Assembly: GCA_900549485.1 (NCBI GenBank) | Contig: UROG01000015.1 | Span: forward strand, 1 to 48,389 | From: an uncultured Eubacteriales bacterium | Lineage (GTDB): Bacteria > Bacillota > Clostridia > Oscillospirales > Oscillospiraceae | Direction of reading: 5' to 3' | Length of the DNA stretch: 48,389 nucleotides | In this document: one piece after another, positions 6,622 to 15,089 of the stretch | How positions within the stretch are numbered: the stretch's first letter is position 1 | How the letters are laid out: each line of letters starts with the position of its first letter | Translations under genes and position numbers: made by a program | Notes under the pieces: generated by a model | Databases searched by the model: none | What the model saw: the letters and a program-made list of their open reading frames with translations, nothing else | Told to the model about the DNA's origin: nothing

Positions 6622-8544
6622 TTAAAAAATTCTCAACAGTACCCATGCGAAAGTTGCGATGAGCACCGCGCCGGCAAGAGCAAAACCGTAGGCAAGAGTT
6701 GAGGTCGTTCCGCGCTCCGTATCCTCTTTGGGGTAGACGGCAAACGTCTCGTCAACGTCTCCTTCGCCCAGCCTTTCGTTGCCGCGTCTGAGCAGCATAC
6801 CGGCGGCGCTCAGCGTCCAATCGAAAACGCTTGCGGCAAGGCGGGCAATGACCGCAAGCGCAAACGGCAGCAGCTTCAGCAGCAGCGGACGGTATATTCC
6901 CCTCTCTATGTCGAGGCGCGCAGGCCAGGCATCAATATATCTCCCGTCCCTGACAAGCGCTGTGCGGATAAAGCCGAAATATACCGCAAGGCCTATCGCA
7001 AGGCTTATAAGCGCCCCTTTGAGATTGACAGGAGCGAAATAATGCACCGCGTGGTGCATCTCGTGCGACGTGAAAAAGCCGGTGCAGAGCTTAGCGATTC
7101 TCTCCGTTACGGTGTGCGGGAAACAGCCGAGCACGGGCGGGACAAGCGCCGCCGCCACAAGCACGGCCGCCGCAGAGCGGGTGATATATCCGCCGTTTGC
7201 GCCGTCCGCCGCCGCGCCGCCGCTTTTATCAATAAACAGCGCCGCGAAAAGCTTCGTCATATAAGCGACCGTAAAGCCGCCGGAAACAAGGAAAAGCACC
7301 TCGACCGCCTTGAAAAAGCCGTATGGCTTTCCCGCCTCGCGCAGTATGGCGATATATTCGACAATGGACTCATGCAGCAGGGTCTTGCTTACATATCCGC
7401 CGAACAGCGGCATACAGGCGATGCCGAGCGCACCGGACAGAAACACGGCGAAAAACAGCGGCTTCCCCCTGCCGAAGCCCTTGAGATCGTTCAGATCGCG
7501 TGAATGGCGGCAATGCACAAGCACGCCCGCGCACAGAAACAGGCACAGCTTCAGCGTGGAATGGTTCACGATATGCAGCGCCGTACCGTAGACGGCGATC
7601 GCGCCCTCATCGCCCATAAGTCTTTGCATGGCAATGCCGACAAGGATGAAGCCTATCTGGCTCATACTCGAGCAGGCAAGCGTTTTCTTGATGTCAATGC
7701 AGAAAATTGCAAGGAAAGCGCCGGTGAACATGGTAACGGCAGCAAAGCACAAAAGCGCTCTACCCCAGCCCTGATCGGCGGCAAACAGCGTGACGCACAC
7801 GGCGCACATGCCAAACACGCCCGCCTTCGTGATAATGCCCGAAAGCAGCGCGGAGGCCGTCGCGGGCGCGGCGGGGTGCGCGGCGGGAAGCCATGTATGC
7901 AGCGGCCACATGCCGCACTTGGCGGCAAAGCCAAATGCCGTAAGCGCCCCGGCGGTATAAAGCCTTGCGTCATGCGAAAGTTCCGGCGCCGCCGCGGCAA
8001 GGGCGGAGAAGCCGAGCGTTCCGGCAAGGTCGTGCAGCATAAAAAGCCCCATCATCGTGCAAAGGCCGCCTATTATCGCAAAGCCGAGATAGCTTGCCGC
8101 CGCATCTGCCGCGGCAGGGGTCTGCTCATGGATGACCAGAACCCAGCTTGCAACGGACATTATCTCAAAAAAGATGAGCAGCGTCACGAAATCGGCTGCA
8201 AGAAAAGCGCCGATAATCGCGCCCCACGTGATAAACGAAAAGAGCTGATAGCGGTCAAGCCCGCCGTGGCCGTGAAAATAGTACGGGCAGAACGCGGTGG
8301 TCATAAGCCACAGGAAGCAGGCAAGCGACGTCAGAACGAGCTGGAACCCTGTCGCCTGAAAGCTGAGTCCAAAGGTGAAAAGCAGCGGGAAAGCTGCGCT
8401 CTCGCCGGTGTGGAGCCAGAGACAGCCGCACAAAAAGCACTCCGCCGCCGCAAGCGGCACGGCAAGGATATTGACAGCCCTTTCGCCTTTCAGCTTTCCC
8501 GCGCCCCACAGGCCAAGCCCCGACGCAAAAGGCAGGAGCAGCAT
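6622..8544 (-). CDS. NuoL/MrpA-type proton-conducting transporter subunit (antiporter subunit 4)
   Basis: This multi-helix membrane protein (640 aa from the first ATG) belongs to the proton-translocating family shared by complex I NuoL/M/N, Mrp A/D and membrane hydrogenases. Family ion-path residues are visible: E127 in the LLIFFEIMS helix, K209 in AFGFAAKCG before PLHTWLP, K240 in SGIITKAG and the lysine of the later NHSTLKLCLF helix. It is longer than its three paralogs and has a NuoL-like C-terminal extension ending in a last hydrophobic helix. It is the final gene of the operon. The ATG at 8544 has no ribosome binding site; AAAGGAGGGG lies at 8587-8578, so translation probably begins in frame upstream, at ATC 8571 or CTG 8565, adding NLKTIIIS. 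Confidence 0.85.
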   Translation of the reverse strand: MLLLPFASGLGLWGAGKLKGERAVNILAVPLAAAECFLCGCLWLHTGESAAFPLLFTFGLSFQATGFQLVLTSLACFLWLMTTAFCPYYFHGHGGLDRYQLFSFITWGAIIGAFLAADFVTLLIFFEIMSVASWVLVIHEQTPAAADAAASYLGFAIIGGLCTMMGLFMLHDLAGTLGFSALAAAAPELSHDARLYTAGALTAFGFAAKCGMWPLHTWLPAAHPAAPATASALLSGIITKAGVFGMCAVCVTLFAADQGWGRALLCFAAVTMFTGAFLAIFCIDIKKTLACSSMSQIGFILVGIAMQRLMGDEGAIAVYGTALHIVNHSTLKLCLFLCAGVLVHCRHSRDLNDLKGFGRGKPLFFAVFLSGALGIACMPLFGGYVSKTLLHESIVEYIAILREAGKPYGFFKAVEVLFLVSGGFTVAYMTKLFAALFIDKSGGAAADGANGGYITRSAAAVLVAAALVPPVLGCFPHTVTERIAKLCTGFFTSHEMHHAVHYFAPVNLKGALISLAIGLAVYFGFIRTALVRDGRYIDAWPARLDIERGIYRPLLLKLLPFALAVIARLAASVFDWTLSAAGMLLRRGNERLGEGDVDETFAVYPKEDTERGTTSTLAYGFALAGAVLIATFAWVLLRIF

Positions 8545-8577
8545 GGATATTATTATGGTTTTCAGATTGATCGCTTT

Positions 8578-8587
8578 CCCCTCCTTT
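8578..8587 (-). promoter_or_regulatory. Strong ribosome binding site without a nearby ATG/GTG/TTG
   Basis: AAAGGAGGGG sits just after the stop of the upstream gene. The only in-frame codons at normal distance are ATC (8571, spacing 6) and CTG (8565, spacing 12). The first ATG is 33 bases away. This decides that the downstream antiporter gene likely uses a rare start codon. Confidence 0.55.
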
Positions 8588-8588
8588 T

Positions 8589-10040
8589 TCAGACAAGTCC
8601 GGCTATGCCGGCAAAGTATGCGTATATTTCATCGGCAAATGCGCTGACCGCTATGAGCAGCAGCGTGAGTACGGCAAGGCATAGATTTATGCGCCAGCCG
8701 TTTTTCTGCACGCCGCCCCCGTCGGGCATGGCATTGTTTATCGGGAACACGGCGCGCACGAGTACATCCATGAGGTAAAGCCCCGTAAGAAGCGCGCTCA
8801 CGCACAGGCAAGCAACGCCCGCTGTCGCCATAGGCGTTCCCAAGCGCGCAGCGGCAGAGGCAATGAGCCATTTGCTTGTAAAGCCCGCAAGCGGCGGGAC
8901 GCCGATAAGGGCAAGCGACGCTATTGCAAACACCGTGAACAGCAGCGGGAACTTTTTGCCGAAGCCCTCGTAATCCTCCACGCAGCGGGCGCGGTGATGC
9001 GTCGCGCAAAGGAGCGCGCCCGCGCAGAAAAAGAGGATTATCTTGATAACGCTGTGCATGGTCATATGCATCAGCGCCGCGGCAAGTCCCTCAGGAGACA
9101 TAAGCGTCGCGCCGAGGAGAATATAGCTGAGATTGCTGACGGTGGAATAGGCAAGGCGGCGCTTGAGATTCCGCTGGCGCAGCGCCATCGCACTGCCGTA
9201 TACGATAGTGACGCAGGCAAAGCCCATTGCGATGCACTGAGCCGCCGTACCGGCAAGCCTTTCTGCGCCGACGGTATAGTAAATGAGCCTGAGTATCGCA
9301 AAAATGCCGGAGTTGACGACCGCGACGGCGTGTAGAAGTGCGCTGACCGGAGTGGGCGCTACGCCCGCCGTCGGCAGCCACGAGTGGAGCGGCACGACCG
9401 CTGACTTTACGCCGAAGCCGAAAAAGCCGAACAGGAACACCGTCTGCGCAAGCCTTCCGTCGGCCGCGCCGCCGCCGTATATATACTCTACCGATCCCCT
9501 GCTCGACAGCAGGATCATTGCGATAAACGACATCGCCGCGCCGGACATGGAGTATATGATATACCGCTTTCCGGCAAAGCGGGCTTTGCCGTCCATAGCG
9601 TGCATTACAAGCGGCAGTGTTGCAAGCGTCAGCAGCTCATAGAAAAGATAGAGCGTAAAATAATTCTCCGCCGACGCGATGCCGGAAACCACGCCGTAGG
9701 TTATGATATAGAAGGCAAAAAAGCGGTTTTCGTTCTCTTCATGGCTCATATATTCAAACGAGTAGAGCACCGCCGCCGGCCACATCACCGCGATGATAAC
9801 GGCAAAAACACGCGACAGCGCGTCCATGTGAAGCGCCACGCTCAGCGTATCGTCGAGCCGCAGAAGAGTAACGCTCCCATTGTCTCCCGCCATGGCAAGA
9901 TATGCTATGGAAAGGCTTGTAAGCACGGTCACGGCAAAAACAAATGCGTTTCGCCGTCGGCGCGCTGCAAAAGGCCGGGCAAGCATATAAAGTCCGCTGA
10001 AAATCGGCAGGAAAACGGGGATAAGCAGAAGCATATTCAT
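8589..10040 (-). CDS. NuoL/N-type proton-conducting transporter subunit (antiporter subunit 3)
   Basis: The product (483 aa) is a polytopic member of the complex I/Mrp proton-channel family. Conserved positions visible: E135 in YLFYELLTL, K212 in GFGVKSAVVPLH and H237 in SALLHAVAVV, where the other three paralogs of this operon have lysine a few residues on. That His pattern is the one found in NuoL. A lysine in the MHSVIKIILFF helix is also kept. The ATG at 10040 is chosen because GGAGGGAAGG precedes it; an in-frame extension 31 codons upstream is antisense-like sequence. It lies 10 bases after the upstream paralog and is presumably co-translated as part of one membrane complex. Confidence 0.88.
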   Translation of the reverse strand: MNMLLLIPVFLPIFSGLYMLARPFAARRRRNAFVFAVTVLTSLSIAYLAMAGDNGSVTLLRLDDTLSVALHMDALSRVFAVIIAVMWPAAVLYSFEYMSHEENENRFFAFYIITYGVVSGIASAENYFTLYLFYELLTLATLPLVMHAMDGKARFAGKRYIIYSMSGAAMSFIAMILLSSRGSVEYIYGGGAADGRLAQTVFLFGFFGFGVKSAVVPLHSWLPTAGVAPTPVSALLHAVAVVNSGIFAILRLIYYTVGAERLAGTAAQCIAMGFACVTIVYGSAMALRQRNLKRRLAYSTVSNLSYILLGATLMSPEGLAAALMHMTMHSVIKIILFFCAGALLCATHHRARCVEDYEGFGKKFPLLFTVFAIASLALIGVPPLAGFTSKWLIASAAARLGTPMATAGVACLCVSALLTGLYLMDVLVRAVFPINNAMPDGGGVQKNGWRINLCLAVLTLLLIAVSAFADEIYAYFAGIAGLV

Positions 10041-10050
10041 CCTTCCCTCC

Positions 10051-11511
10051 TTACAGCAGGCTTCCCGCAAGGCGCAGGAGCATATCGGCATAGCCGAACG
10101 AACAGACCCCGAGTACGGCAAGCAGGACGGCAAGGAGCATAACCGGCACGGTCATGCGCCATGACGCTTCCTTTGCCGCCGCAGGCGGCTGCCCCTCGGC
10201 GGGGAAAAACGCGCCCGCGGTTATCGGCAGAAGATAGCCCGCCGTCAGAAGCGCACTCACCAGCAGCACCGCCGCGCCTGCCCAGCCGGAGAAGCCGAGC
10301 GCCTGAAAGCTCCCCTCGGCAAGATACCATTTGCTGACAAACCCGCCGAACGGGGGAAGCCCCACGAGGGAGAGGGATGCGAGAGTATAGGCGAGCATGG
10401 TAAACGGCATTGCCCTGCCCAGACCGCAGTATTGAAATTCACCGTTTGGTGAATAGACGCGCTCTCCCCCGCTGCCGTGAATGACAGCGCCTGCGCAGAG
10501 GAAGATGCACACCTTTGTAACGGCGTGGAACAGCACCTGGAGCATCGCACCGACAAAGCCCGCCTCACTGAGCAGAAACAGCCCGAAAAGGGCATAGCTG
10601 ACCTGAGAAACGGTTGAATAGGCAAGCCGCTTTTTGAGAACCTTTTCCTTATAGGCGAGCATACTGCCGCAGAAGACCGTTGCAAGCGCCGCGGCGATGA
10701 GCGCATACTGCACCCACGTGCCGCGCAGGGCGGCGCTTCCGAAGAGGAAGAAGACGATCCTCATTATGCCGAGAACGCCCGCTTTCGTAACGCAGCCGGA
10801 GAGGATCGCCGAGGCGGGCGCGGGAGCCTGCGGATGCGCCGCGGGCAGCCATTCGTGCAGCGGCATAATGCCCGCTTTGCAGCCAAAGCCCATAACGCTT
10901 ATGAACACGACGGCAAGCGCTAAGCTTCTGCTCTCTCCGTCAACGCCGTACCCGCCGCCGGTAAAGTGCAGCGTTCCGAGAAGCTTTGCGGAAAACACAA
11001 GCCCGAACAGCGCAAGCGCCGCGCCGATAAAAGAGTAGCAGAGAAACTTTACCGCCGCCGCACGGGATTTTTCCGTGCGGTCATGCAGCACGAGCGGGAA
11101 GCTTGCAAAGGTGAGAAATTCAAAGAACATATAATACGTCTGAAGCTCCCCCGCCATGCTCAGTCCGAGCAGAGCGCCGAGAGTGAGCAGATACGCGGCG
11201 CAGAACTTTCCCGCCGCAGGGTCGTGCTCCAGATATTCTGCGGAATAAACCGCCGCGGCAAAAAACAGCGCGGAGAAAAGCACCGCGAAAATGCAGCCAA
11301 GCGTATCGGGGGCAAGCGTAAAATCAAGTCCGGCGAGGGTGAACAGCGTAAGCGCGGTTTTTTCGCCGAACGCCGTCAGCAAGGAGAGGATAAGCTCCGC
11401 CCCCGAAACGGCGCACGTGACGGCACGCCACCGCTTTCCGCCCTTTTCGCTTATCAGCGCCGCAGCGGCCGGAACGGGCAGCAGGAGGGAAACGGCATAT
11501 ACGAATTTCAT
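10051..11511 (-). CDS. NuoM/N-type proton-conducting transporter subunit (antiporter subunit 2)
   Basis: The product (486 aa) is a polytopic antiporter-like subunit. It carries E131 in YYMFFEFLTF, K212 in GFGCKAGIMPLHEWLP, K243 in SGCVTKAGVLG and a lysine in LFHAVTKVCIFL, the set expected for a functional half-channel of this family. AYSTVSQVSY matches the conserved broken-helix segment. The ATG at 11511 follows GGGAGGAGAGCT. It starts 14 bases after mrpD. By sequence alone I cannot say whether it corresponds to the N-terminal part of MrpA or to an additional MrpD-like subunit. Confidence 0.88.
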   Translation of the reverse strand: MKFVYAVSLLLPVPAAAALISEKGGKRWRAVTCAVSGAELILSLLTAFGEKTALTLFTLAGLDFTLAPDTLGCIFAVLFSALFFAAAVYSAEYLEHDPAAGKFCAAYLLTLGALLGLSMAGELQTYYMFFEFLTFASFPLVLHDRTEKSRAAAVKFLCYSFIGAALALFGLVFSAKLLGTLHFTGGGYGVDGESRSLALAVVFISVMGFGCKAGIMPLHEWLPAAHPQAPAPASAILSGCVTKAGVLGIMRIVFFLFGSAALRGTWVQYALIAAALATVFCGSMLAYKEKVLKKRLAYSTVSQVSYALFGLFLLSEAGFVGAMLQVLFHAVTKVCIFLCAGAVIHGSGGERVYSPNGEFQYCGLGRAMPFTMLAYTLASLSLVGLPPFGGFVSKWYLAEGSFQALGFSGWAGAAVLLVSALLTAGYLLPITAGAFFPAEGQPPAAAKEASWRMTVPVMLLAVLLAVLGVCSFGYADMLLRLAGSLL

Positions 11512-11525
11512 AGCTCTCCTCCCTC

Positions 11526-13013
11526 TTACAGCAGCCCGACGCCGCGTCGGATAAGCGCGGCGACAGGTTCATAAAATACACCCAGCCCCACGACAGCGGC
11601 CGAGAGCAGTGAAATGGCGGCGGTCATGCTCAATTCGGGTTTTCCGGCTTTGTCTTCGCCGGATCTCTCCGCCGTCCACAGTCTTATTATCGCGGGCAGA
11701 TAGTAAAGCGCGTTGAGTACGCTGCTCACCGCGATCACGACAAGCACGGCTATCATGCGCCAGCTTTGTCCGATAGCCCCGCCGGCAATGAGAAGCTTCA
11801 TGGAAAACGAGCCAAGCAGCGGCATACCCACCATCGCAAGGCCGCCCACCGTGAAGCCTATACCGGCTGTGGGACAGCGGCGTGCCGCCCCGGCAAGATC
11901 GCCCAGCTGTTTGCTGTGGCCGGAAGCATCGATAAGTCCGGCGGCGCTGATGATTATCAGGGATTTTGTGACCGCGTGGGCAATTATCTGGAAAAACGCC
12001 GCCGTAACGCCGTCCTCCGTTCCCATGCCGAAGGCTATGAAGATATATCCCGCCTGCGCAACGCTTGAATACGCGATCATGCGCTTGAAGTGCGTCTCCT
12101 TCATCGCTTTCAGCGAACCCATTACCATTGCCGCCGCGCCGAAAGCAAAGAGTATCTCGGTCACGCCGAGCCTGTTTGCAAGCTCAAGCGACAGACAGCG
12201 GACAAAGATCTTTATCATGAAGATTATGTATCCCTTTATGACGACCCCGGACAGCATCACGGAGGACGTCGCGGTAGACGAGCCGTGCGCATCGGGCAGC
12301 CATGTTGAAAAGGGATAGAGCGCGCTTTTTATCGCAAGGCCGCAGACCATCATGCAGGTCAGCGCCGCCAGCGGCAGGAGATATTTCCCGCTCTCCGCTA
12401 TCTCCGCAACGGCGGGAGCAAGGCTCTCCATAAGAAGATGTCCCGTTATGCCGTAGAGCAGGACAAGGCTCATCAGAAACAGCGCCGAGCCAGCAAGGCT
12501 CATCAGCAGATACCGCACTGCGGCGGCGATCGACGCGCCGTCCTCCTTTGCCATGACGAGAGCGCATGCCGCAACGGTGTTTATCTCGATGAAAACATAG
12601 CCGGTAAAAAGATCGTTCGTATAGATGAGCGCAAGCAGACTTGCCGTCAGCAGGTCGATCATTATGTAGTAGAAGCCCTGCTTTTCAGCGGCTATGTCAT
12701 GCGCCGCATCGCTCCTGCCGCCGATAACGGACATGAGCGTAACAAAGGAGAACACCGCCGCCATAAGCGCCTCCGCGGGGCCTGCGCGCAGCTCGTTTCC
12801 CCACGGTGCGCCCCATTCGCCCATTGAGTAGGTGAAATATTTCCCGCCGTAAAGATAGACACTGAGACCGGTGCTTGCCATAAACAGCAGGAGCAGTGAC
12901 GCCGCCGTCATGCGGCAGACGGTCTTTCCGTTTTTCGGCACAATGCTTATAATTGCGGTAAGCAGCATGAAAAGGATGCTTGCCGCGGGGATATTTTCGG
13001 CTATGGGTCGCAT
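11526..13013 (-). CDS. mrpD: Mrp/Mbh antiporter subunit D (MrpD/MbhH-type)
   Basis: This 495-aa polytopic protein is the core proton/sodium-translocating subunit. It directly follows the MrpC gene, the usual MrpD position. The phrase YSMGEWGAPWGNEL near residue 62 resembles the MrpD/MbhH signature. Ion-path residues are E143 in GYVFIEINTV, K229 in GLAIKSALYPF, K260 in SGVVIKGYI and the lysine of IIAHAVTKSLI. Its ATG overlaps the stop of mrpC by one base (TGATG), which indicates tight coupling. Known Mrp complexes exchange Na+ or Li+ for protons and require all subunits. Confidence 0.92.
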   Translation of the reverse strand: MRPIAENIPAASILFMLLTAIISIVPKNGKTVCRMTAASLLLLFMASTGLSVYLYGGKYFTYSMGEWGAPWGNELRAGPAEALMAAVFSFVTLMSVIGGRSDAAHDIAAEKQGFYYIMIDLLTASLLALIYTNDLFTGYVFIEINTVAACALVMAKEDGASIAAAVRYLLMSLAGSALFLMSLVLLYGITGHLLMESLAPAVAEIAESGKYLLPLAALTCMMVCGLAIKSALYPFSTWLPDAHGSSTATSSVMLSGVVIKGYIIFMIKIFVRCLSLELANRLGVTEILFAFGAAAMVMGSLKAMKETHFKRMIAYSSVAQAGYIFIAFGMGTEDGVTAAFFQIIAHAVTKSLIIISAAGLIDASGHSKQLGDLAGAARRCPTAGIGFTVGGLAMVGMPLLGSFSMKLLIAGGAIGQSWRMIAVLVVIAVSSVLNALYYLPAIIRLWTAERSGEDKAGKPELSMTAAISLLSAAVVGLGVFYEPVAALIRRGVGLL

Positions 13014-13399
13014 CAGTTATCCCCTTTCTTTGCCGCGGCAAGAATCTTGTCCAGGTCCAGCGTTCCGTAGATTTTGTACAGCCGCACCGTCAGCGCCAGC
13101 AGTATCGCCGTAACGCTGACAGAAACGAGGATTCCCGTGAGGACAAGCCCGGTCGGGACAGGGTTCCCGTAAAAAAACGAAGATACCGGCGCGGCCGCAT
13201 CCTCAACAACGGAGCCTGCCCTGCCGTAAACATATCCCGTGCCGGTGAGCATGAGATATATGGCCGAATCCATTATTCCCAGCCCGACTATCTTTTTGAT
13301 AAGGTTATTGTGCAGCAGCAGCGTGAGAAAGCCGATGACGAAAATAAGCGCGGCTCCGGTATGAAAAAGGTTGTTGAAATATACTCCTATTGCCGTCAT
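13013..13399 (-). CDS. mrpC: Mrp antiporter subunit C (NuoK-like)
   Basis: The product (128 aa) has three hydrophobic helices and is homologous to complex I NuoK. The segments HNNLIKKIVGLGI and NPVPTGLVLTGILVS match the conserved MrpC positions, and RLYKIYGTLDLD is the typical tail. The length is normal for MrpC (about 110-125). It overlaps the MnhB-like gene upstream by four bases and mrpD downstream by one. Confidence 0.92.
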   Translation of the reverse strand: MTAIGVYFNNLFHTGAALIFVIGFLTLLLHNNLIKKIVGLGIMDSAIYLMLTGTGYVYGRAGSVVEDAAAPVSSFFYGNPVPTGLVLTGILVSVSVTAILLALTVRLYKIYGTLDLDKILAAAKKGDN

Positions 13400-14229
13400 T
13401 CCAGCTCACCCCTGTAAAAATAAGTAAAGAAAGCGTAAACCGCACAGGCGACAACGAATCCGACGGCAAGGACGATGGGCATGATAAGCCCGCCGGAAAA
13501 AAGGCTTCCCGGGCGTCCTGCGCCGATATGGTCGTCAAGTCCGTTCGCGCCGCACACAGACATCCACGTGACCGCAAGGCAGTAGAAGCACAGCGCCGCG
13601 GCGCATATGCCGTTGAAAACGCGGCGGTCAAAGAAGCGGCGCACCGTTTCCCTGCCGAGAGAAACGTCAAGCAGGATCAGCCCGACGCCGAGTACGCTCC
13701 CCCCGTAAAAACCGCCGCTTGGGGAGAGATGTCCGGTCATGAGAATATATACGCCGAAAACGAACACAAACGGGAACAGGCCGCGCACAACGGTTTTAAG
13801 CGCAGTATCTTCCCGTTCCGGCGCGGCGCACTCCGGCTTATCCGCAGTGCCGGACAGCAGCATGATAACGCACACCACTGCGGAAAACAGGAGTACGGCC
13901 TCGCCGAGCGTGTCAAAGCCGCGGTAAATAAGCGTCATGTTGAGGACAAGATTATGTGCGCCGACCTCGTATACACCCTGCTCTACATACCTTTCGGCAA
14001 GCTCATTATACGTGACCTCTCCGCTGCCGAACGGGGGCATTGCATAGATGACCGAGAGCAGCACCGCAAGCAGCACAACGGCTGTGGCTATCGAGACGAG
14101 CCTGATACCCGTCTCTTTTTCCCGCGCCGTTTTTTTCTTTCGCGGCGCACGGGGCGCAGCGGGAGCCGGGTCAAAATCAAACGCTTCCTTTTCGCCCTCG
14201 ACCCACTGCCTGAAATCATTCCACGTCAT
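13396..14229 (-). CDS. mrpB: MbhE-like domain fused to MrpB/MnhB (MbhF) domain
   Basis: This 277-aa membrane protein joins two modules that are separate genes in the archaeal Mbh operon. Residues about 40-127 form an MbhE-like part with the phrase YRGFDTLGEAVLL; residues about 140-277 form the MnhB domain with GHLSPSGGFYGGSVLG. An N-terminal cytosolic stretch of about 40 residues (acidic, then Pro/Ala, then KKK) is not typical of either. In Mrp systems the MbhE-like part is the end of MrpA, so this gene carries the MrpA tail on the front of MrpB. It overlaps the upstream gene by 14 bases and mrpC by four. Confidence 0.85.
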   Translation of the reverse strand: MTWNDFRQWVEGEKEAFDFDPAPAAPRAPRKKKTAREKETGIRLVSIATAVVLLAVLLSVIYAMPPFGSGEVTYNELAERYVEQGVYEVGAHNLVLNMTLIYRGFDTLGEAVLLFSAVVCVIMLLSGTADKPECAAPEREDTALKTVVRGLFPFVFVFGVYILMTGHLSPSGGFYGGSVLGVGLILLDVSLGRETVRRFFDRRVFNGICAAALCFYCLAVTWMSVCGANGLDDHIGAGRPGSLFSGGLIMPIVLAVGFVVACAVYAFFTYFYRGELE

Positions 14230-14479
14230 CGCTCTTCTCCTTCCCTTTCAAGGCGTTGAGCCGCCTGAGCGTCAGAAAAAACAGCACCGCGTTGACCCCG
14301 ACGCCCACTGCCGCCTCCATAATGCTCAGATCGGGAGCGTGCAGCACGAGCCATATAACGCTCATAACGACCCCGAAGCCCATATATATGAGTACCGTGT
14401 TGAAAAGGCTTCTGCTCAGCGAAGCGCAGAGCGCACAGACGATGAGAAAGCACACAAGCACAAGGGAAACTATCTGCAT
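14216..14479 (-). CDS. MbhD-like (DUF4040) antiporter subunit
   Basis: This small protein (87 aa, about three helices) corresponds to the MbhD / MrpA C-terminal DUF4040 module. The segment HAPDLSIMEAAVGVGVN is the family hallmark and includes the conserved Asp and Glu. The start ATG at 14479 overlaps the stop of mrpG (TGATG); the upstream extension of the frame is not real because it is out of register with mrpG. Its stop lies inside the next gene (14-base overlap). Confidence 0.88.
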   Translation of the reverse strand: MQIVSLVLVCFLIVCALCASLSRSLFNTVLIYMGFGVVMSVIWLVLHAPDLSIMEAAVGVGVNAVLFFLTLRRLNALKGKEKSDDVE

Positions 14480-14790
14480 CACTCTTCCTCCTTCACGTGT
14501 TTTCTGCATCCGCCGGACGCGGCAAGCTCCGCTGCGGCGATACGGTTTTTGCAGACAGCTCCCGTTATCCACATGGCGGCGACTACCAGCGCAAGCTTTG
14601 CCGACGCCAAGGAAAAGCCGCGCAGTACGAAAAGCCCGAGACAGACGCACAGCGTGCCGAGCGTGTCCGCAAGAGTACAGGCATGCAGGCGGTCGAGAAT
14701 ATATCCGAACCTGAACACGCCGATGAGCGACAGGACAAAAACCGTCGCGCCGAGAATTATAAGCGCGGCGCCGATATAAGTACGTATCAT
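14479..14790 (-). CDS. mrpG: Mrp antiporter subunit G
   Basis: The product (103 aa) has three predicted helices. The phrase GVFRFGYILDRLHACTLADTLG matches the MrpG/PhaG core (the family has RLPDxYxRLHAAT...TLG). The start ATG at 14790 overlaps the mrpF stop (ATGA), which rules out the 76-codon extension of the frame upstream. It is the third gene of the antiporter operon, the same position as MbhC in archaeal membrane hydrogenases. Confidence 0.92.
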   Translation of the reverse strand: MIRTYIGAALIILGATVFVLSLIGVFRFGYILDRLHACTLADTLGTLCVCLGLFVLRGFSLASAKLALVVAAMWITGAVCKNRIAAAELAASGGCRKHVKEEE

Positions 14791-15089
14791 TCCTCTTTCC
14801 CGCCTCCGTTCCGTTCCGTAAGCAGCTTTGTCAGCACAACGGTTGCCGTAAAGCTCAGAAGCGCGTATATCATGGCGATGTCGAGCACATAGTCCTGCCG
14901 GAAATACACCGCGAGCATACACACCGCGTTGAGAGACAGCGTGATTATGAGATTGACCGCCGCAAGCTTGTCGGCAAAACGTTTTGACGCGACGCAGTAG
15001 ACAAGCGCGGCGATGCATCCCGTGCCGATAAGCGCCAGCACCGCGAGAAACACCGTTTTCAAAAATTCGCTTTCCTGAACGTTCATCAT
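14787..15089 (-). CDS. mrpF: Mrp antiporter subunit F
   Basis: This 100-aa protein has three hydrophobic helices. The segment SKRFADKLAAVNLI fits the MrpF/PhaF pattern (DRVLALNxIG) and YVLDIAMIYALLSF the family's last helix. The start at 15089 overlaps the mrpE stop by four bases; a second in-frame ATG at 15086 gives a one-base overlap and is equally possible. Confidence 0.92.
   Translation of the reverse strand: MMNVQESEFLKTVFLAVLALIGTGCIAALVYCVASKRFADKLAAVNLIITLSLNAVCMLAVYFRQDYVLDIAMIYALLSFTATVVLTKLLTERNGGGKEE

Noticed and set aside
7504..8778. Long plus-strand frames antisense to the antiporter genes (also 13390-14259)
   Set aside because: Arg/His/Lys-rich composition typical of antisense to hydrophobic GC-rich genes; no family resemblance.
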